Notes: a model not told the origin generated them from the sequence alone. A stretch of 64,000 nt of DNA from Agrocybe praecox (GCA_964017145.1 CAXHKQ010000012.1:20825-84824), one strand, 5' to 3'; shown: positions 11,990 through 22,792, numbered from the stretch's first letter. A program made the numbers and translations.

Positions 11990-13075
11990 CTAAAAATCCT
12001 TTTTCTGTTCCTCTTGTTGCTGTCCTTCTTTTTCCTCCTTGATGAGTTTCCCATAGAAGTCTTTCAACTCCTCATGATTCATGGCATTAATGTTGACTGT
12101 GGATCTACAGTCAGCAGCCTTATGTCCTTGTTTTCTGCATTTGAAGCAGATAAGAGGCCTGACTGATCTCCATCCAGAGTCAACTTCCATGGGAACAACA
12201 TCTGGTTGCCTTGCCTGAGCAACAAAACTTCTCTGACTACTAGCAAAGGGAGAAGGACTGTGGGCAGCTGGTTTAGACTGTGGCTTCTGTGATGCAGGAG
12301 CCTTAGAAAAAGGAGAAGAGGTTGAAGAGGTAGACTTATTAAAAGCCTCCATCTGTCTCCATTGTCTATCCAACTTAGTAGCCCAAGAAATCCAGCCATT
12401 CAGACTTTTGGGCATATCAGGAACATTGTAGACTTTTTCCCTGAGAGATCTGTTCAGCCCAGTCTGAAATTTCTCAACCAAGGCAGCATCATTGTACCCA
12501 GTGTCAGAAACCAGTTCCCTGAAGCTAGCCACATATTCATCAGCAGTTTGACTTCCCTGCTTCAGAAGATTCATCTTGTGTCTGGCTGTGCTAGCAGGGT
12601 CTGGGTCTCCAAACACTTCCCTGAATTCATAGACAAAGTCTTCCCAAAGGCCTTCCTTGGAATAGTCTCCATCTAGAATTTTTGTCTTATCAAGGGCCCA
12701 TTTCCCAGCAGTTCCTCCTTTCATATAGGACAGAGCACAAACAACCTTTTGAAGATCATCTGTAATACCCTTTCCATAGAAGTATAGCTTGAGTTGACTC
12801 AAGAAGGTTTCTGCTTTTTGCATAGAACCATCATATGGCTCAGGAGGGGAAACTTTGATTCCAGACTGTGAACCAAAGGCAAAGGCACCATGACTGGCAG
12901 GGGGAGTATTGACCTCTTTTGCAGCAGCAGAGAAAGGTGATTGGGTGGTAGGAGGTGTGATTGATTGTTGCTGCTGCTGTCTCAAGAGAGTCACCTCTTG
13001 GGTAAGAAGAGAAATTTGTTGTAGGAGCTCTTCCACAGAGGGGAGAGTAGTGGTGGGGAGGGTGGTAGTGTCCAT
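11990..13075 (-). CDS. gag: Gypsy-1 Gag
   Basis: 361 residues from an ATG at 13075. It starts with a predicted coiled coil (LLQQISLLTQEVTLLRQQQQQ), then the retrotransposon Gag core (AETFLSQLKLYFYGKG; GDPDPASTARHKMNLLKQG) and a CCHC zinc knuckle (CFKCRKQGHKAADC). It ends EEQKKDF just before pol. Gag forms the cytoplasmic particle in which the element RNA is reverse-transcribed. The sequence GGATTTTTAG at the stop would allow a -1 slip on TTT into the pol frame. Confidence 0.93.
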   Translation of the reverse strand: MDTTTLPTTTLPSVEELLQQISLLTQEVTLLRQQQQQSITPPTTQSPFSAAAKEVNTPPASHGAFAFGSQSGIKVSPPEPYDGSMQKAETFLSQLKLYFYGKGITDDLQKVVCALSYMKGGTAGKWALDKTKILDGDYSKEGLWEDFVYEFREVFGDPDPASTARHKMNLLKQGSQTADEYVASFRELVSDTGYNDAALVEKFQTGLNRSLREKVYNVPDMPKSLNGWISWATKLDRQWRQMEAFNKSTSSTSSPFSKAPASQKPQSKPAAHSPSPFASSQRSFVAQARQPDVVPMEVDSGWRSVRPLICFKCRKQGHKAADCRSTVNINAMNHEELKDFYGKLIKEEKEGQQQEEQKKDF

Positions 13076-13593
13076 ATTGTGGTGTAAATAAGGTAGAGGC
13101 TCTCTGGTGTGTGTGTGGGAGAAGCTATCTACTGAAAGTGTCCTTGGAATCTATTTATGTAAACTAAAAAAGATCTATGTAGTGGATACCCAGTTGTCAC
13201 CCCAAGCACAGTGGGTCTAAACCTAGGATCACAGGGTTGACTACCTGGTATTTTCCTAGACCACCAAAGACAGAAACAGTTGGCCTGGATCTGCCCCAAC
13301 AGTTGGTATCCCTATCTACAAGTTCACACACAACACACAGCAGAGAGTGAGAAATCCAGTAGAAACAGAGGTGTCTTAAGGAGATGTTGAAATTGGGGAG
13401 GGAGAAATGATGTAAAAGATTGGGAGGATATTGGAGGTTGAAGGGTTGGTAATGATGATGATGATGATATATGTGGTGAGAGGATGTGAGGGGAAATGGT
13501 GGAAAGAGAGATGAATAGATTGGTGTAGATAAATGTAGGTTGGTGTAGGTGAGGGTAAGATGATGGATGGTGATTGGTGGAGTTGTCTGAGAT

Positions 13594-13604
13594 AGCTTCA
13601 ATCT
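13594..13604 (-). other. Self-priming primer binding site of Gypsy-1
   Basis: Two bases inside the 5' LTR the minus strand reads AGATTGAAGCT. It does not start with TGG, as a tRNA-primed site would. It is perfectly complementary over 11 nt to AGCTTCAATCT in the same LTR (13769-13759), which lies 27-34 nt below a TATATATA box and so is at the expected 5' end of the transcript. This is the arrangement known from Tf1 and sushi-type elements. Confidence 0.8.
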
Positions 13605-13606
13605 TC

Positions 13607-14117
13607 TGTCAGGGCAACACTAAGATCAGTGTGACAAGGCCACCAACAAAGACAAAGCAAGAGAGGGAGGGAGAGAGAGAGAGAGAGAGATGAAGAGAGA
13701 GAGAGAGAGACACTCAATGGTTCTAAGAGATCACACCAATGATAGTGGATATCCTAAGAGATTGAAGCTGGGGCTACAGCTACCTACATGTCCAGTATAT
13801 ATACCCTACAGCTATTCTAGAATATTCCTACATTACATCATGAAACAAAAGGATGAGTAAGACAATGACATCATAAAGGAATGATGAATAAGACAATGAC
13901 ATCATGAAACAAGGAGAAGAATGATGTGGAGCAATTGAGGCAGTGCTCATGGGAAATAAAGATGATAAGTATCTAATCAAGGATCTAAGTGATAATCAAT
14001 GAGATAATCAAGGAGATAATCAAAGATGTAAAAGAGATAAGATATCTACATAATTAAGAAAGGGAAAAATGCGAAATAAATATATAAAAATAGAGAAAAA
14101 TAGGGGAAACCCTGACA
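13607..14117 (-). repeat. 5' LTR of Gypsy-1
   Basis: 511 bp, near-identical to 7589-8099. It is flanked on the outside by CCGCC (14118-14122), the target duplication. Confidence 0.95.
13759..13803 (-). promoter_or_regulatory. Gypsy-1 LTR promoter and predicted RNA 5' end
   Basis: TATATATA at 13803-13796 (minus strand) is followed after about 27 nt by AGCTTCAATCT (13769-13759), which pairs with the primer site. The spacing fits a TATA-driven start near 13770. The same sequence is present in the other LTR. Confidence 0.65.
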
Positions 14118-14504
14118 CCGCCGGAGACAAAGTCATTATCAGAGTCGACTTCGATTTGTCTTGCTGCAACGTAAATGTCAGGATCAGAGTATTTGTGACA
14201 GGTGAGATTATTTACCTTCATCGTCACTCGTCGTCGCGCGTCTTTTAGATAGAATGTGGTGGTATTCGCCAGAGACAGCGTCGTTGTCAGAGTCGACTTC
14301 GATTTGGCTTCCTGCAATGTAAATGTCAGGATCAGAATATTTGTGAAAGGTGAGATTATTTACCTTCATAGTCACTCATTGTCGCGCGTCTTTTGATAGT
14401 AAATTCATAATCATTGGGCTGCTCTTCATATGGGGTCTCAGACCTGAGGCGGTGGGTGCCGCCAGAGATAGTGCCGTCCCCTGAGTTGACTTCTGATCTG
14501 CGTC
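14118..14504 (-). repeat. Tandem exon-intron units of the TET/JBP gene (5' block)
   Basis: These are the first units of the same array, separated from the main block by the Gypsy insertion. Exons are 14504-14364 (141 nt, divergent long form), 14311-14216 (96 nt, short form) and 14163-14118 (5' part of the exon that resumes at 7583). Introns keep the GTAAATAATC donor and GCAG acceptor of the other units. The 5-bp sequence GGCGG (minus strand) is repeated at both breakpoints. Confidence 0.85.
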
Positions 14505-15123
14505 CTACAAATTAAGACGTTAAGATTGGGACATCTCAAACACATTATTATCTCAGCGTACCCTTATCATTACCCCTCGTGGCATGAGATTCTCTGTTGG
14601 GTCCATCATACATGGGTACATCCCCAGATCCCCCAAAGTGCTCAATGTCATCGAGAGAAGTCATCTACAGGGTTAGGATTATAGATATGTGTAAGATTCA
14701 ATAGCGAAGAAAATGACATACTGGCATAATGTCTGGGTCCTGTGAAAACCTGGTTCTCAGCTCATCCTCCATGGCATCTGCGCCACCCACTTCCAAAAAC
14801 GAGGTGTCGTCCAGGGTTACTAGTTGTTCAGGTAATGCTATCTGATGTAAGCTCTGTGCTTGTAAGAAATTGACATCATGATTCAAATGCCCAGGCAGAT
14901 GTTCCAAGAGGATCGATTGCACGTCTTCTATGAGAATTGACTCGGTTTGATCTTCACTGTGAATTTCGTCGTGATACCACTCGGTCGCAGCGAGAAGTAC
15001 CTGAATGTTGCTCTCCAAGAGCCAAACCAAAGGCATGACAAACAAGAGGTAAGGCGAGCAGGTCCGAGATTAAAGTGAGAGGGAACAAGGCTTGAATGGT
15101 GCGCGAATGTTTTTCGGAATACC

Positions 15124-15150
15124 GTGGGAATTTCCGTCGCATGCAACGGA
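15124..15150. repeat. Palindromic 27-bp motif, copy 1
   Basis: GTGGGAA followed by TTTCCGTCGCATGCAACGGA. It matches copy 2 at 22794-22819 with two mismatches and copy 3 at 54064-54090 less well. The core is an almost perfect palindrome. Confidence 0.6.
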
Positions 15151-17074
15151 CCCACATATTTTATGATCGTCAATCATGCCGGCATGACTCAGGAATGACT
15201 TCCATCTTCTCACAATAAATAGTTAGTCTAAAATAGAACTCAAGTTATTCCTATCTATATGAAATGTATTTTACTGTGGGATCTATTCCTGCCCATCGAG
15301 GCTGAGAACATGGCAGACGGGGAAGGTAGTAATAACTTGAATCTATGCTTATCGACATCGTTCCGCTTATTTACCCTAACACACCTGACCTTATTATACC
15401 TGTTCTCCATCTGGGCCTCGACACTCATGCTTTCGAGTACCATCCTGACATGAGCCATAACCTCCGCTGGTGGTCCCGTGGTGATTGGGGTCTGCACATC
15501 GAACCTGTTTGATACACCAAAGCTATGAGTCGCGGAAACAAAACCACAGTTGCTCGTGATGCAGTGGTGACAGTGGGAGATGGCACCATCAGCAGCGACA
15601 ACGACCGAAGGCCAGAAATTGATGCAGAGGAAGTGGGAGGGCTCCTCGACAGCTTCGACAGCGCAACAAGTACCGACATGGATAGCCACCAGCCTAATCA
15701 AGATTAAAATCCACACCCAAATGACGTTGAGGCTATTTATGATTAAGCGTCTGCATCTCAGGCGCAATAGGGTACGAAAGTGCAAGACTTTCCCTGGCCT
15801 CTGATTCGCTCCTCAACCACTGCATGGTCTTTGGTGTTGACACTTGCAGAAGATTACTCTTGCTCGCCGTCATTGGCGCAATTCCAAAGTCCTGCAAATG
15901 AGAAGAGAACGTCTCCGAGTTTGTGGCTGAAGGTCCAGGAGGGAATGGCACAGATGTGGGCATCAGGGGTTGTTGTGTCGCAAATTTGTATTGGCATTCA
16001 TAGCAGTAGTTGGTTCTGCCGTGCGGATAGACAGAGCTAATGGATGTGTTATTATAATGATCCTTCAACCAACTCATGATGAACGTGAGAAGAGGCTCAA
16101 CACAGCAAGCATGTTCTTCCTCCCGCTGGTACCCTCCCCTTCCACCTTCTCCGCTCTCTTCTTCTCCTGATAGTGGAATAGCGGGGGCAGGTGGCAGTGG
16201 TTGTCACTGGAATCCAGACAGAAAGAACCAACACAGGCGCTGATGCTGGTGCAGATCCTCCACCATCTTCCAAAATGCGATTGGCTGGCCGTCGGTACTT
16301 AGAGTGCCCCAATAAGGCTTCGACCAGCTGGCGTCTTTCCTTGGGTCCAGGACGGGGATTGCGAATAACAAATCCCGCTCTTCGGCCAAGTGGTGGGTTA
16401 TACCAATGAATGCGGCGGTTTCCTTAATGTCATATATGTTTGCAAAATTGTGGGTCTGTGAATGGAGAAAAAAAGTCAGAAAAATGAATTTGTAAAGAGC
16501 CATAGCAAGTCCGTGCGTGGAAAGGGAAAAAGAAAGAAACAGTTGTGTATATGTACGCAAATAAAAAGCCGAACAAAATAGAAAGGGGAGGAAAACAACG
16601 TAATATGATTGGTATTCGCAGTAAACAGTAAGAATAACAGCCAAAAATCGAGTTGATCGTATGAGGAAAGAAAAAGATATAGATAAAGAAACACACCTTT
16701 AAAGACGCATGATAGCCTCTCAATTTTGCGTATCACGATTGTACGGTCCCCAGTTTCCTGATAAACTTAATCGCGACCTCTTTCTCCTTGTGAATATGCA
16801 GCAGGAGCGAATATCCCCAGAGCTACGGCGTGGATGAACAGCCAGGTAGGACTAGGGCAGCTGGGTGAGATCTGGGTAACTGGCCAGGTGCTGCTGCGGT
16901 TGGGTTCGTGAGGAGGAGGAACAGTAGTGCCTTGCTGTCGGTATCTGGGGAACTGATTCAAGTTGTGTGCAGTCGGTGGCTGACTTCACACAATCAAGAT
17001 GTGAACGATATGGATCTCATGTCTCTCTATTAAAGGATGAGCATGTAAGTAATACAGTAAATTAGGATACTCAC

Positions 17075-17167
17075 GACTGATATCTAAAGGATCCCAGGAC
17101 AGATTATGTGCGAGTTGTGCGACGAGCGAAGAACCTCCAGTCGACGTACAATCGCCATATACAACTT
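17075..17167 (-). repeat. Duplicated exon fragment, copy 1
   Basis: On the minus strand it encodes GGSSLVAQLAHNLSWDPLDIS, ending at a GTGAGT donor. The paralogue at 21161-21255 encodes GASLLVARLARNLTGLDSLDIN, ending at GTAAGT. Both lie just upstream (minus sense) of a proline- and serine-rich segment, and both are followed on the plus strand by a related hairpin-like sequence. The gene family is unknown to me. Confidence 0.45.
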
Positions 17168-17389
17168 GAAATGAAAGAAAGGGTTTCAGGGAGTTCATAG
17201 ATGGAAGAAAGAGAAGTGCGGCAAGTGAAGAACTTTCAGTCAATACATAGATTCTAGCGGGTGAGAAAGAAAGAACAAGTCTGAGGTTAGAAAGTACGTT
17301 CGCAGTTTGTCACGTGTCATTGCGTGAATAAACCTGAATTTATTCTATTTTTATTCTACGCTATCTAATGTCTTCGGCAAAAAGAGTTC

Positions 17390-17430
17390 ATGTAGTGTCA
17401 GAGCTGTTGTGAGGTTCTTTATGAGTCCTC
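17390..17430. repeat. Hairpin-like repeat, copy 1
   Basis: TGTCAGAGCTGTTGTGAGG followed by TTCTTTATGAGTCCTC. It is related to sequences at 21493-21535 and 23432-23475. In the best copy the two arms TATCAGAG and CTCTGATA can pair. Confidence 0.4.
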
Positions 17431-17507
17431 GTCATGCATAACCCGAGCACATTTTCGCGTGGTTTGTCCACTGGAAAAAGATCCACCCGATTCGAAGAGC
17501 TCGCACA

Positions 17508-18162
17508 CTAAATGTACTTCCGATAGACCGCTTCTCCGCTACACCCCTTTCTGTCGATCATAACCCCACATTCCTTCTTGAGCGCATCCTTATAAAATCT
17601 GGGGATAAATGTTTTAATAACGGAGCTCAGTATATCTGGGAAATGGCTTACTGGGATACTCTTGCCTCAATGGACGCTTGTTCTTCAGCATTTACCTCCC
17701 TTTCCGCATTAAAAACCTCTCTCATTTTGTCGTCGTCTGGATCATATCTCTCGCATCCTTCCAAAAGAGACAGATCGAGCTCGCTGAAATACCAACAAAC
17801 ATAGTACTTATGCTCCATGTACTGGCAGTGTTACACCTTCGGACAGCATTGACTTTGATCCTTGTTAGTGCCACCACTACCGGCGTTCCAAGAGTCTTGA
17901 TCCTACAGGCATGGCTTTTAGCACCCGAAATTAGTTGATCAAGATTCAAAATTACCTGGGATTTCACTGTAGATGCCATGAACATCTCGTTGCCGTTCAC
18001 ATCCTTCCATTCATGTGGATCATCACGGAGATCAAGCAGATATGCCACCATAGTACTATTTCCATTCTGAAAGGTCGTCAACTTTACGCATTGCTCCTTA
18101 GAGGACTTGGAAATATTGCTCAGCACTCCTTTTCGCCAGTGGGGCTTCGTCAAGCTATGCAT
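17508..18162 (-). CDS. Small unknown gene, three exons
   Basis: Exons 18162-17956, 17821-17652 and 17598-17508 join with closing phases into 155 residues starting MHSLTKPHWRKG and ending YRKYI. The middle is acidic and charged (GCERYDPDDDKMREVFNAE), followed by ECGVMIDRKGCSG near the C-terminus. No domain is recognised. The 134-nt first intron uses an internal acceptor (CCAG|TAC). It sits 120 bp downstream of another unknown minus-strand gene. It may be a partial copy of a larger gene, since the N-terminus begins abruptly. Confidence 0.45.
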
Positions 18163-18281
18163 TAAGTACTAGGCAATAAATGTAATAATTTTTGCGCTAA
18201 GCTCCCGGGAGACTCGCAGTAGCACAAACATAGTTTATTGAATTTAATAAATGACACGGCCTAGCGCTACAGATTACTTGA

Positions 18282-19618
18282 TTAAAGATCCATCTGTTGC
18301 TCTTCGTCAAGGGAGGGGTCACGGTCTTCATGTGGCATGACAACATATGGATAGTATGCACGTTCCCTTGCAAGTTGCGCTGGCCAATTGGCAGTCTCTG
18401 GAAGTGGATAACCCATGTTGTATTCTTCCCACTGCGTAGTATCTGCGATTCGCTCGAACAATTTCTTTTGGCCTCCCCTTTCAATATCGTAAACACCGGA
18501 CCTGTGGCAAAAACCATGGAAAATATAGAGACATTTGATAGTTGGATTAAGAGATGTCCATTTGTGGACAAATGGTGCAATGTATATGTAATTGTGGGGA
18601 AGACACTCGGAGTCGAAAGAATCGGTATCGGAGTCAGCTTCGTTGCCAGCTTCGTCGTCAGACTCCATGTGCTCATGCCAATATGGCAGGATGAGGGGCA
18701 AGGGTGTGTAGAGAGAAAACACTCAGAGAGATATACACCTCTGGAGAAGGGTGTCCCAGCCGATGTAAGCAGATTCATCCCATGGTGGATACCTGTATAT
18801 ATACTGGGATATTGCATTGATTAGATTATAAAATAGGGAAAATAAAAGCAACATACCTCGTCACTAAGTACGTCGAACCTTATCCTCAGAATGGTGAGAG
18901 TTTTAAACACCTTTGTCCAAATATGGCTTTGAAAATGAGCTAAAAAACGGGGCCAGTCCGTAACCATGGTAAGCTCCTTAATTCCTTCTTCCAAAATTGT
19001 TTGACCGAGTTTCTGACAAAGAGTAAAGTCTCGAGGGACTTTAAATTCCAATGAAGAGAGAGCCCCAAATACGAGTTTTCTTTGTGAAAGCTTTGTGATG
19101 CTTTTTGGCCGCTTGAGGGCTCCCAAATTAGAAGTAGGTGCAATTATAGGTAGAGGCGAAGGAGCAGGCTCGGGTTGGGAAGACATGGGTACAACCAAAG
19201 GGAGAGGTGAAGGAGAGGGCTTTGATTCGGAGGTGGTGATCTTGGGCAGAGGTCTCCTGACTTTATTTGAAGGCCACTCTTGTAGGTAAAATGCCCTAGC
19301 AAGATCCACGTATTGAGCGATTTCCTTGTCGTCCCTCAGAATGGTGTGATATCGACGACCGATGATTGTTATGATTTGTCGATCATAAATCAGTGTGTTT
19401 GAGCCTTCAAATATACCACTTCGGAATAGTCGAATATATTCTTCGGGGGCGCGTTCAAAAAAATGCTCGAGAATGTGGGAGTATATCTCGTTTGGTACAT
19501 TTGATAGGCTTTCAACCAGATCATTTGCAGATATATGCGGAAGGGAAGAAACGGGGTCGCAGTGGTTGTAAGTGGAGTGGTGATGATAGATAAGTCGAGG
19601 GTGTACTTCATCAGTCAT
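18282..19618 (-). CDS. Unknown Agaricomycete-type protein
   Basis: ATG at 19618 starts a 254-codon first exon (to 18857) with SNVPNEIYSHILEHFFERAPEE, a proline/serine-rich repeat (KPSPSPLPLVVP, EPAPSPLPIIAP), then FHTL-type helices up to VLSDE. Exon 2 (18803-18739) encodes YRYPPWDESAYIGWDTLLQ. A third part (to TAA 18284-18282) is acidic (ESDDEAGNEADSDTDSFDSE), then IYIAPFVHKWTSL and a C-terminal LDEEQQMDL. The junction between exons 2 and 3 does not close cleanly by hand, so either the splice site is missed or there is a frameshift. The segment NVPNEIYSHILEHF is faintly F-box-like, which is only a guess. No function is assigned. Confidence 0.5.
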
Positions 19619-21160
19619 CTTTAGTAAAGGTCCTATTGCGCATGCTCTTGCTGCAGTGCCCGATCTATATGTGTATCAACGGAGATGAAAAGTTAGGTGT
19701 AAGCATATGTTTTGCATGTTTTTCTTTTCTATTCGCACGCACCATGTGATCTAAATTAGGAAACGGTTTCTTACACAATAACATATTATATATACAGTAT
19801 ACCGCATGCTAAACTTCAAGATATACTCTTTATTTGGATTTGTTCAATATTTTCCGCAACGTTCATCTGTACAGAAAAAATTTCCAGGCCCTCTAACGTA
19901 TGTATGCATATATGCCGATCTTGTAAAGTATAGTCAGACCTTGGTCAGACCACGCAGTATATGGTCTGTTTGCTCGGATGCAATCTCCTTCCCTCTAGAT
20001 TCCACACGATCCATCCTATTCGCCTATCCATTCAACACCCACCCGAGCAACACTATTCGCTCGTCGGTTTTCTGCCTTCCAGACAACACGAAACGAGAGG
20101 ATGATGGGGAGACGTCCGATCCTGATGCCGTGACGAAAAGCGGGGCGTGCACCCTTTGAGACGAGACGAGACGAGCTGGACTTGAACGTCGAAATCATGC
20201 GGGAAGATTGCGGGAAGGGATGATGGGAGGTCGAGCTGGTTGAACTACGGGAGTTGGAGGGTTCTGTGAGGCGGATATGGTGGGTAAACAGTCTCCTTTT
20301 CTTTTTCCCCACGCAACACGAGACGACACGAGACCCGAATGGAGCATGCTGAGGATGGTCTGCATCGTGTCCCTGGCATTGACATGGAACGTTGAAGTCC
20401 CTATCGATGGTGGAAGCGCAGCAGACGGAGACAGGCGGATTGCCCACTATCATCGTGCTGTATCGGATTTCCTCCTTTCGCGTCCGGTTTCCTATCAGAC
20501 GACTGTTGTTGTGGCAGAGATGTTATAGAGGTTGACGCTGCTGAAGATATCGCAGGAGGGAAAGGCCGATTGTCTGCGTGGTACGCAGGGTCGTGAGGAT
20601 GGGGGTTCTGGTAGTAAGGTAGTAACTGCCCCGCTGACTGTGAGGGCATGGTATAATTCGAAGGAGCGATGCTTGAGTAAACTCAGGACCCGGCCTTTGG
20701 AACGGCGATTCGCCCCTTGTTAGGGCACTAAGCGGTTCGATTTTGGTGTATCTCGCTGGGACTAAAAGAGCATCATCGGGTACTGCATATATAGTAGTAT
20801 GTTAATAAAGGAAAGGGACAGAAGATAAGGATATACTCACAGTAACTTTCTTTCCAAGCACGTCCTTGATATTTCCAGTAGGTAGATCCACAAATGTAGT
20901 GATAGCCTCACGTAATATGGCACAAGCGACACCGGAGAACCAGACTCGATTTTGGTCAAGCCAAAGAGATTCAGGGATGGTCGAACTGCTCGATGAAGGC
21001 CGAGAGTGATGTATTGAAGGGAGCGGTCCACCGTTTGTAGTAGTGGGAAGGACGGATACGTGCACAGGGAAGATGTGGATGATGAGGGAATTCCCTAGTT
21101 TCTACATCAAAGAGAAGATCGTAAATGATACCAAAAGAGAGAAGGAATAAAGAGACTTAC

Positions 21161-21255
21161 AATTGATATCTAAAGAATCCAACCCAGTCAGATTACGTGC
21201 GAGTCGTGCAACAAGCAGGGATGCTCCACTCAGGGCACAATTTCCACCATGGGGA
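21161..21255 (-). repeat. Duplicated exon fragment, copy 2
   Basis: Minus-strand peptide NCALSGASLLVARLARNL, then DSLDIN at a GTAAGT donor; paralogous to 17075-17167. A sequence matching part of copy 1 in another frame (CGTCGACTGGAGGTTCTTCG) lies just upstream near 21320, so the local duplication is itself rearranged. Confidence 0.45.
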
Positions 21256-21492
21256 GAAAGATATATGGGTTCAGAGGCGTTCAGATAACTGCAAGATAAA
21301 GATGTGCGACGAGCGAAGAACCTCCAGTCGACGCACAGATGATCATGGCAGTAAGAGAAAGATGTCAAGTCTGAATTTGGAAGGTACATTTCGCGCTGTC
21401 ACCCCATGTGACTGTGATTAAACCCCAACGTTCTATTTTTATCTTCTATCCATACCTATCATCTATACAACAAGTTACAATGTTCTACATAT

Positions 21493-21535
21493 AGTCAGAG
21501 ATGCTGTGAGGTTCTCTAAGCATCTCTGATGCTAT
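21493..21535. repeat. Hairpin-like repeat, copy 2
   Basis: AGTCAGAGATGCTGTGAGG then TTCTCTAAGCATCTCTGATG. Related to the copies at 17390 and 23432. Confidence 0.4.
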
Positions 21536-22792
21536 GTATATGCCACCTCATCAAGAAAATGTGATCTTGCCATCCGAATTGTAACTTTGGATTTGCATTC
21601 CAACAGTGCATGGTCCTCCTCTTCTGTTACCGCACGGCAGGTTCATTCTTCAACTTTTATTCTAGTACCCATTTGCTCGTCGCTCAGGCATGCCTCAGGT
21701 AAGCTACTCATCACTCATTTCTCTTATGGGTATCAATAAATACTTACCATTGTCAGCTTCCACAGCTTGGAAGATCCCAAGACCAAACCTGGGCATGTTT
21801 TCAAACGGAAGCAAGCCGAGGAATGGTGTATGTATCTTTTTCTTAAAATCACTAGTACATCTTTTTAACCGTGATTTATTTACTTGACACTCTTTTACCA
21901 GGAACAAGTCGTCTTCCAGGCGAACATCCTCATCCACCAGCTGGATTCTCCCCAGGGTGTTCAGCTAACTCGAAAGCCTGGACGCATGAACTGGTTTGTT
22001 TACCAGCTTGCTATGTACGTCTTCTTCTACCTTTGTCCTCCTTTCTGCTGCTCCTTCCTCTTCTTCGCTTCGGTTTCTCTTTGGTGCATAAATAGATATG
22101 ATCCTAATGTTATCTTTTCGCAGTTGTTTCTCATTTTGGACGCACGATCCGACATTAGACGATGCGCTAAAGTAGGCAAAGAGCTTCATGTACATGTTTG
22201 ATGTACTCAGTACCTTGTTTCCATGTTCTGGTACGTTATACTTCGTTGTTCAAGCCGAAATTTGCTTATTTTCTATTTACAGACGTCCAACAACGCACCG
22301 ACTCCTTCCGCCACCAACTGATTCAAGCCTGCCGCTCGGGTAGAAATGCCTCTCCCTTCTGCATACACCGTACTGGCTTTTACTTGTGCTTAATTTCATC
22401 GACCTGCCCACCCGTCCGACTCTTATTGTCGCTCTTTTTTCATTCCATTCATTTCTTGTAATAAAAGACCAATCGGTGCCACTCCGACGTACATACGTAC
22501 TTACATAGCCACTTACCCACCTACAACTTGCCGAACGATCCACCCGCCAGCAGACAGTCTCGCGCCGATCCCATCCATATACCACTGTTCCTCATCGTCT
22601 TTCTTTCAACGTTCGGCAACTTACTCGTCATATATCTATCTTCCTGTCTGTTTTTCTATTTGTTCATCTATCTACCCTGTTGATCTACCTGTCCACTTAA
22701 GGTGATGACATTTACAACCTGGTACAATGTGGCATCAGCGTCAGCCCAAGGACAACTGCCCAAAAATCCGTCAGCAGTAAGTAAGTGGGGCC

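Larger units (their letters stand above)
7589..14117 (-). mobile_element. Ty3/Gypsy chromovirus-type LTR retrotransposon (Gypsy-1)
   Basis: A complete 6529-bp element on the minus strand. Both LTRs are 511 bp, start TGTCAGGG and end CCCTGACA, and differ at one base that I could find. A 5-bp target duplication CCGCC lies at 7584-7588 and 14118-14122. Gag and Pol are in different frames. Pol has protease, reverse transcriptase, RNase H, integrase and chromodomain in that order. The polypurine tract adjoins the 3' LTR. The primer site is complementary to the LTR rather than to a tRNA, as in self-priming Tf1/sushi-type elements. The insertion is young and lies in a coding exon of the TET/JBP gene in the same transcriptional orientation. 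One in-frame TAG in reverse transcriptase probably inactivates this copy. Confidence 0.95.
3768..15036 (-). pseudogene. TET/JBP-like 2OG-Fe(II) dioxygenase gene, split by a Gypsy element and one nonsense codon
   Basis: A 21-exon minus-strand model (1214 codons before the stop, all phases closing) runs from ATG 15036 to TAA 3768. The last exon (4160-3768) holds the dioxygenase core: FHRDYKDW gives the HxD iron ligands, SHFNMDF the distal histidine and KRASFVFHTD the 2-oxoglutarate arginine. This fits the fungal TET/JBP family, which oxidises methylated pyrimidines in nucleic acid. Earlier exons include a conserved domain (LLLAAGARTKATLGRLP; FDPSLGQNRKFPGPRKNPKG), and before that 7-8 repeated acidic exons. 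Two lesions are visible: a 6.5-kb Gypsy element inside repeat exon 5, and an in-frame TGA at 4304-4302 between LSQLIP and YSKETIDN, with no GT donor nearby that could splice it out. Removing the Gypsy element restores the frame. The 5' end is uncertain, since more exons could lie upstream of 15036. Confidence 0.75.
15037..17507. other. Mosaic region with decayed coding fragments
   Basis: I cannot build a complete gene here. Minus-strand open segments at 15785-15425, 16077-15733, 16420-16204 (containing ETAAFIGITHHLAEERDLL) and 16961-16767 look like exon remnants, but they have no matching splice phases or recognisable domains. Part of a duplicated exon lies at 17075-17167, a palindromic motif at 15124-15150 and a hairpin-like repeat near 17390. 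The sequence is best read as old duplicated or transposed material. Confidence 0.4.
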
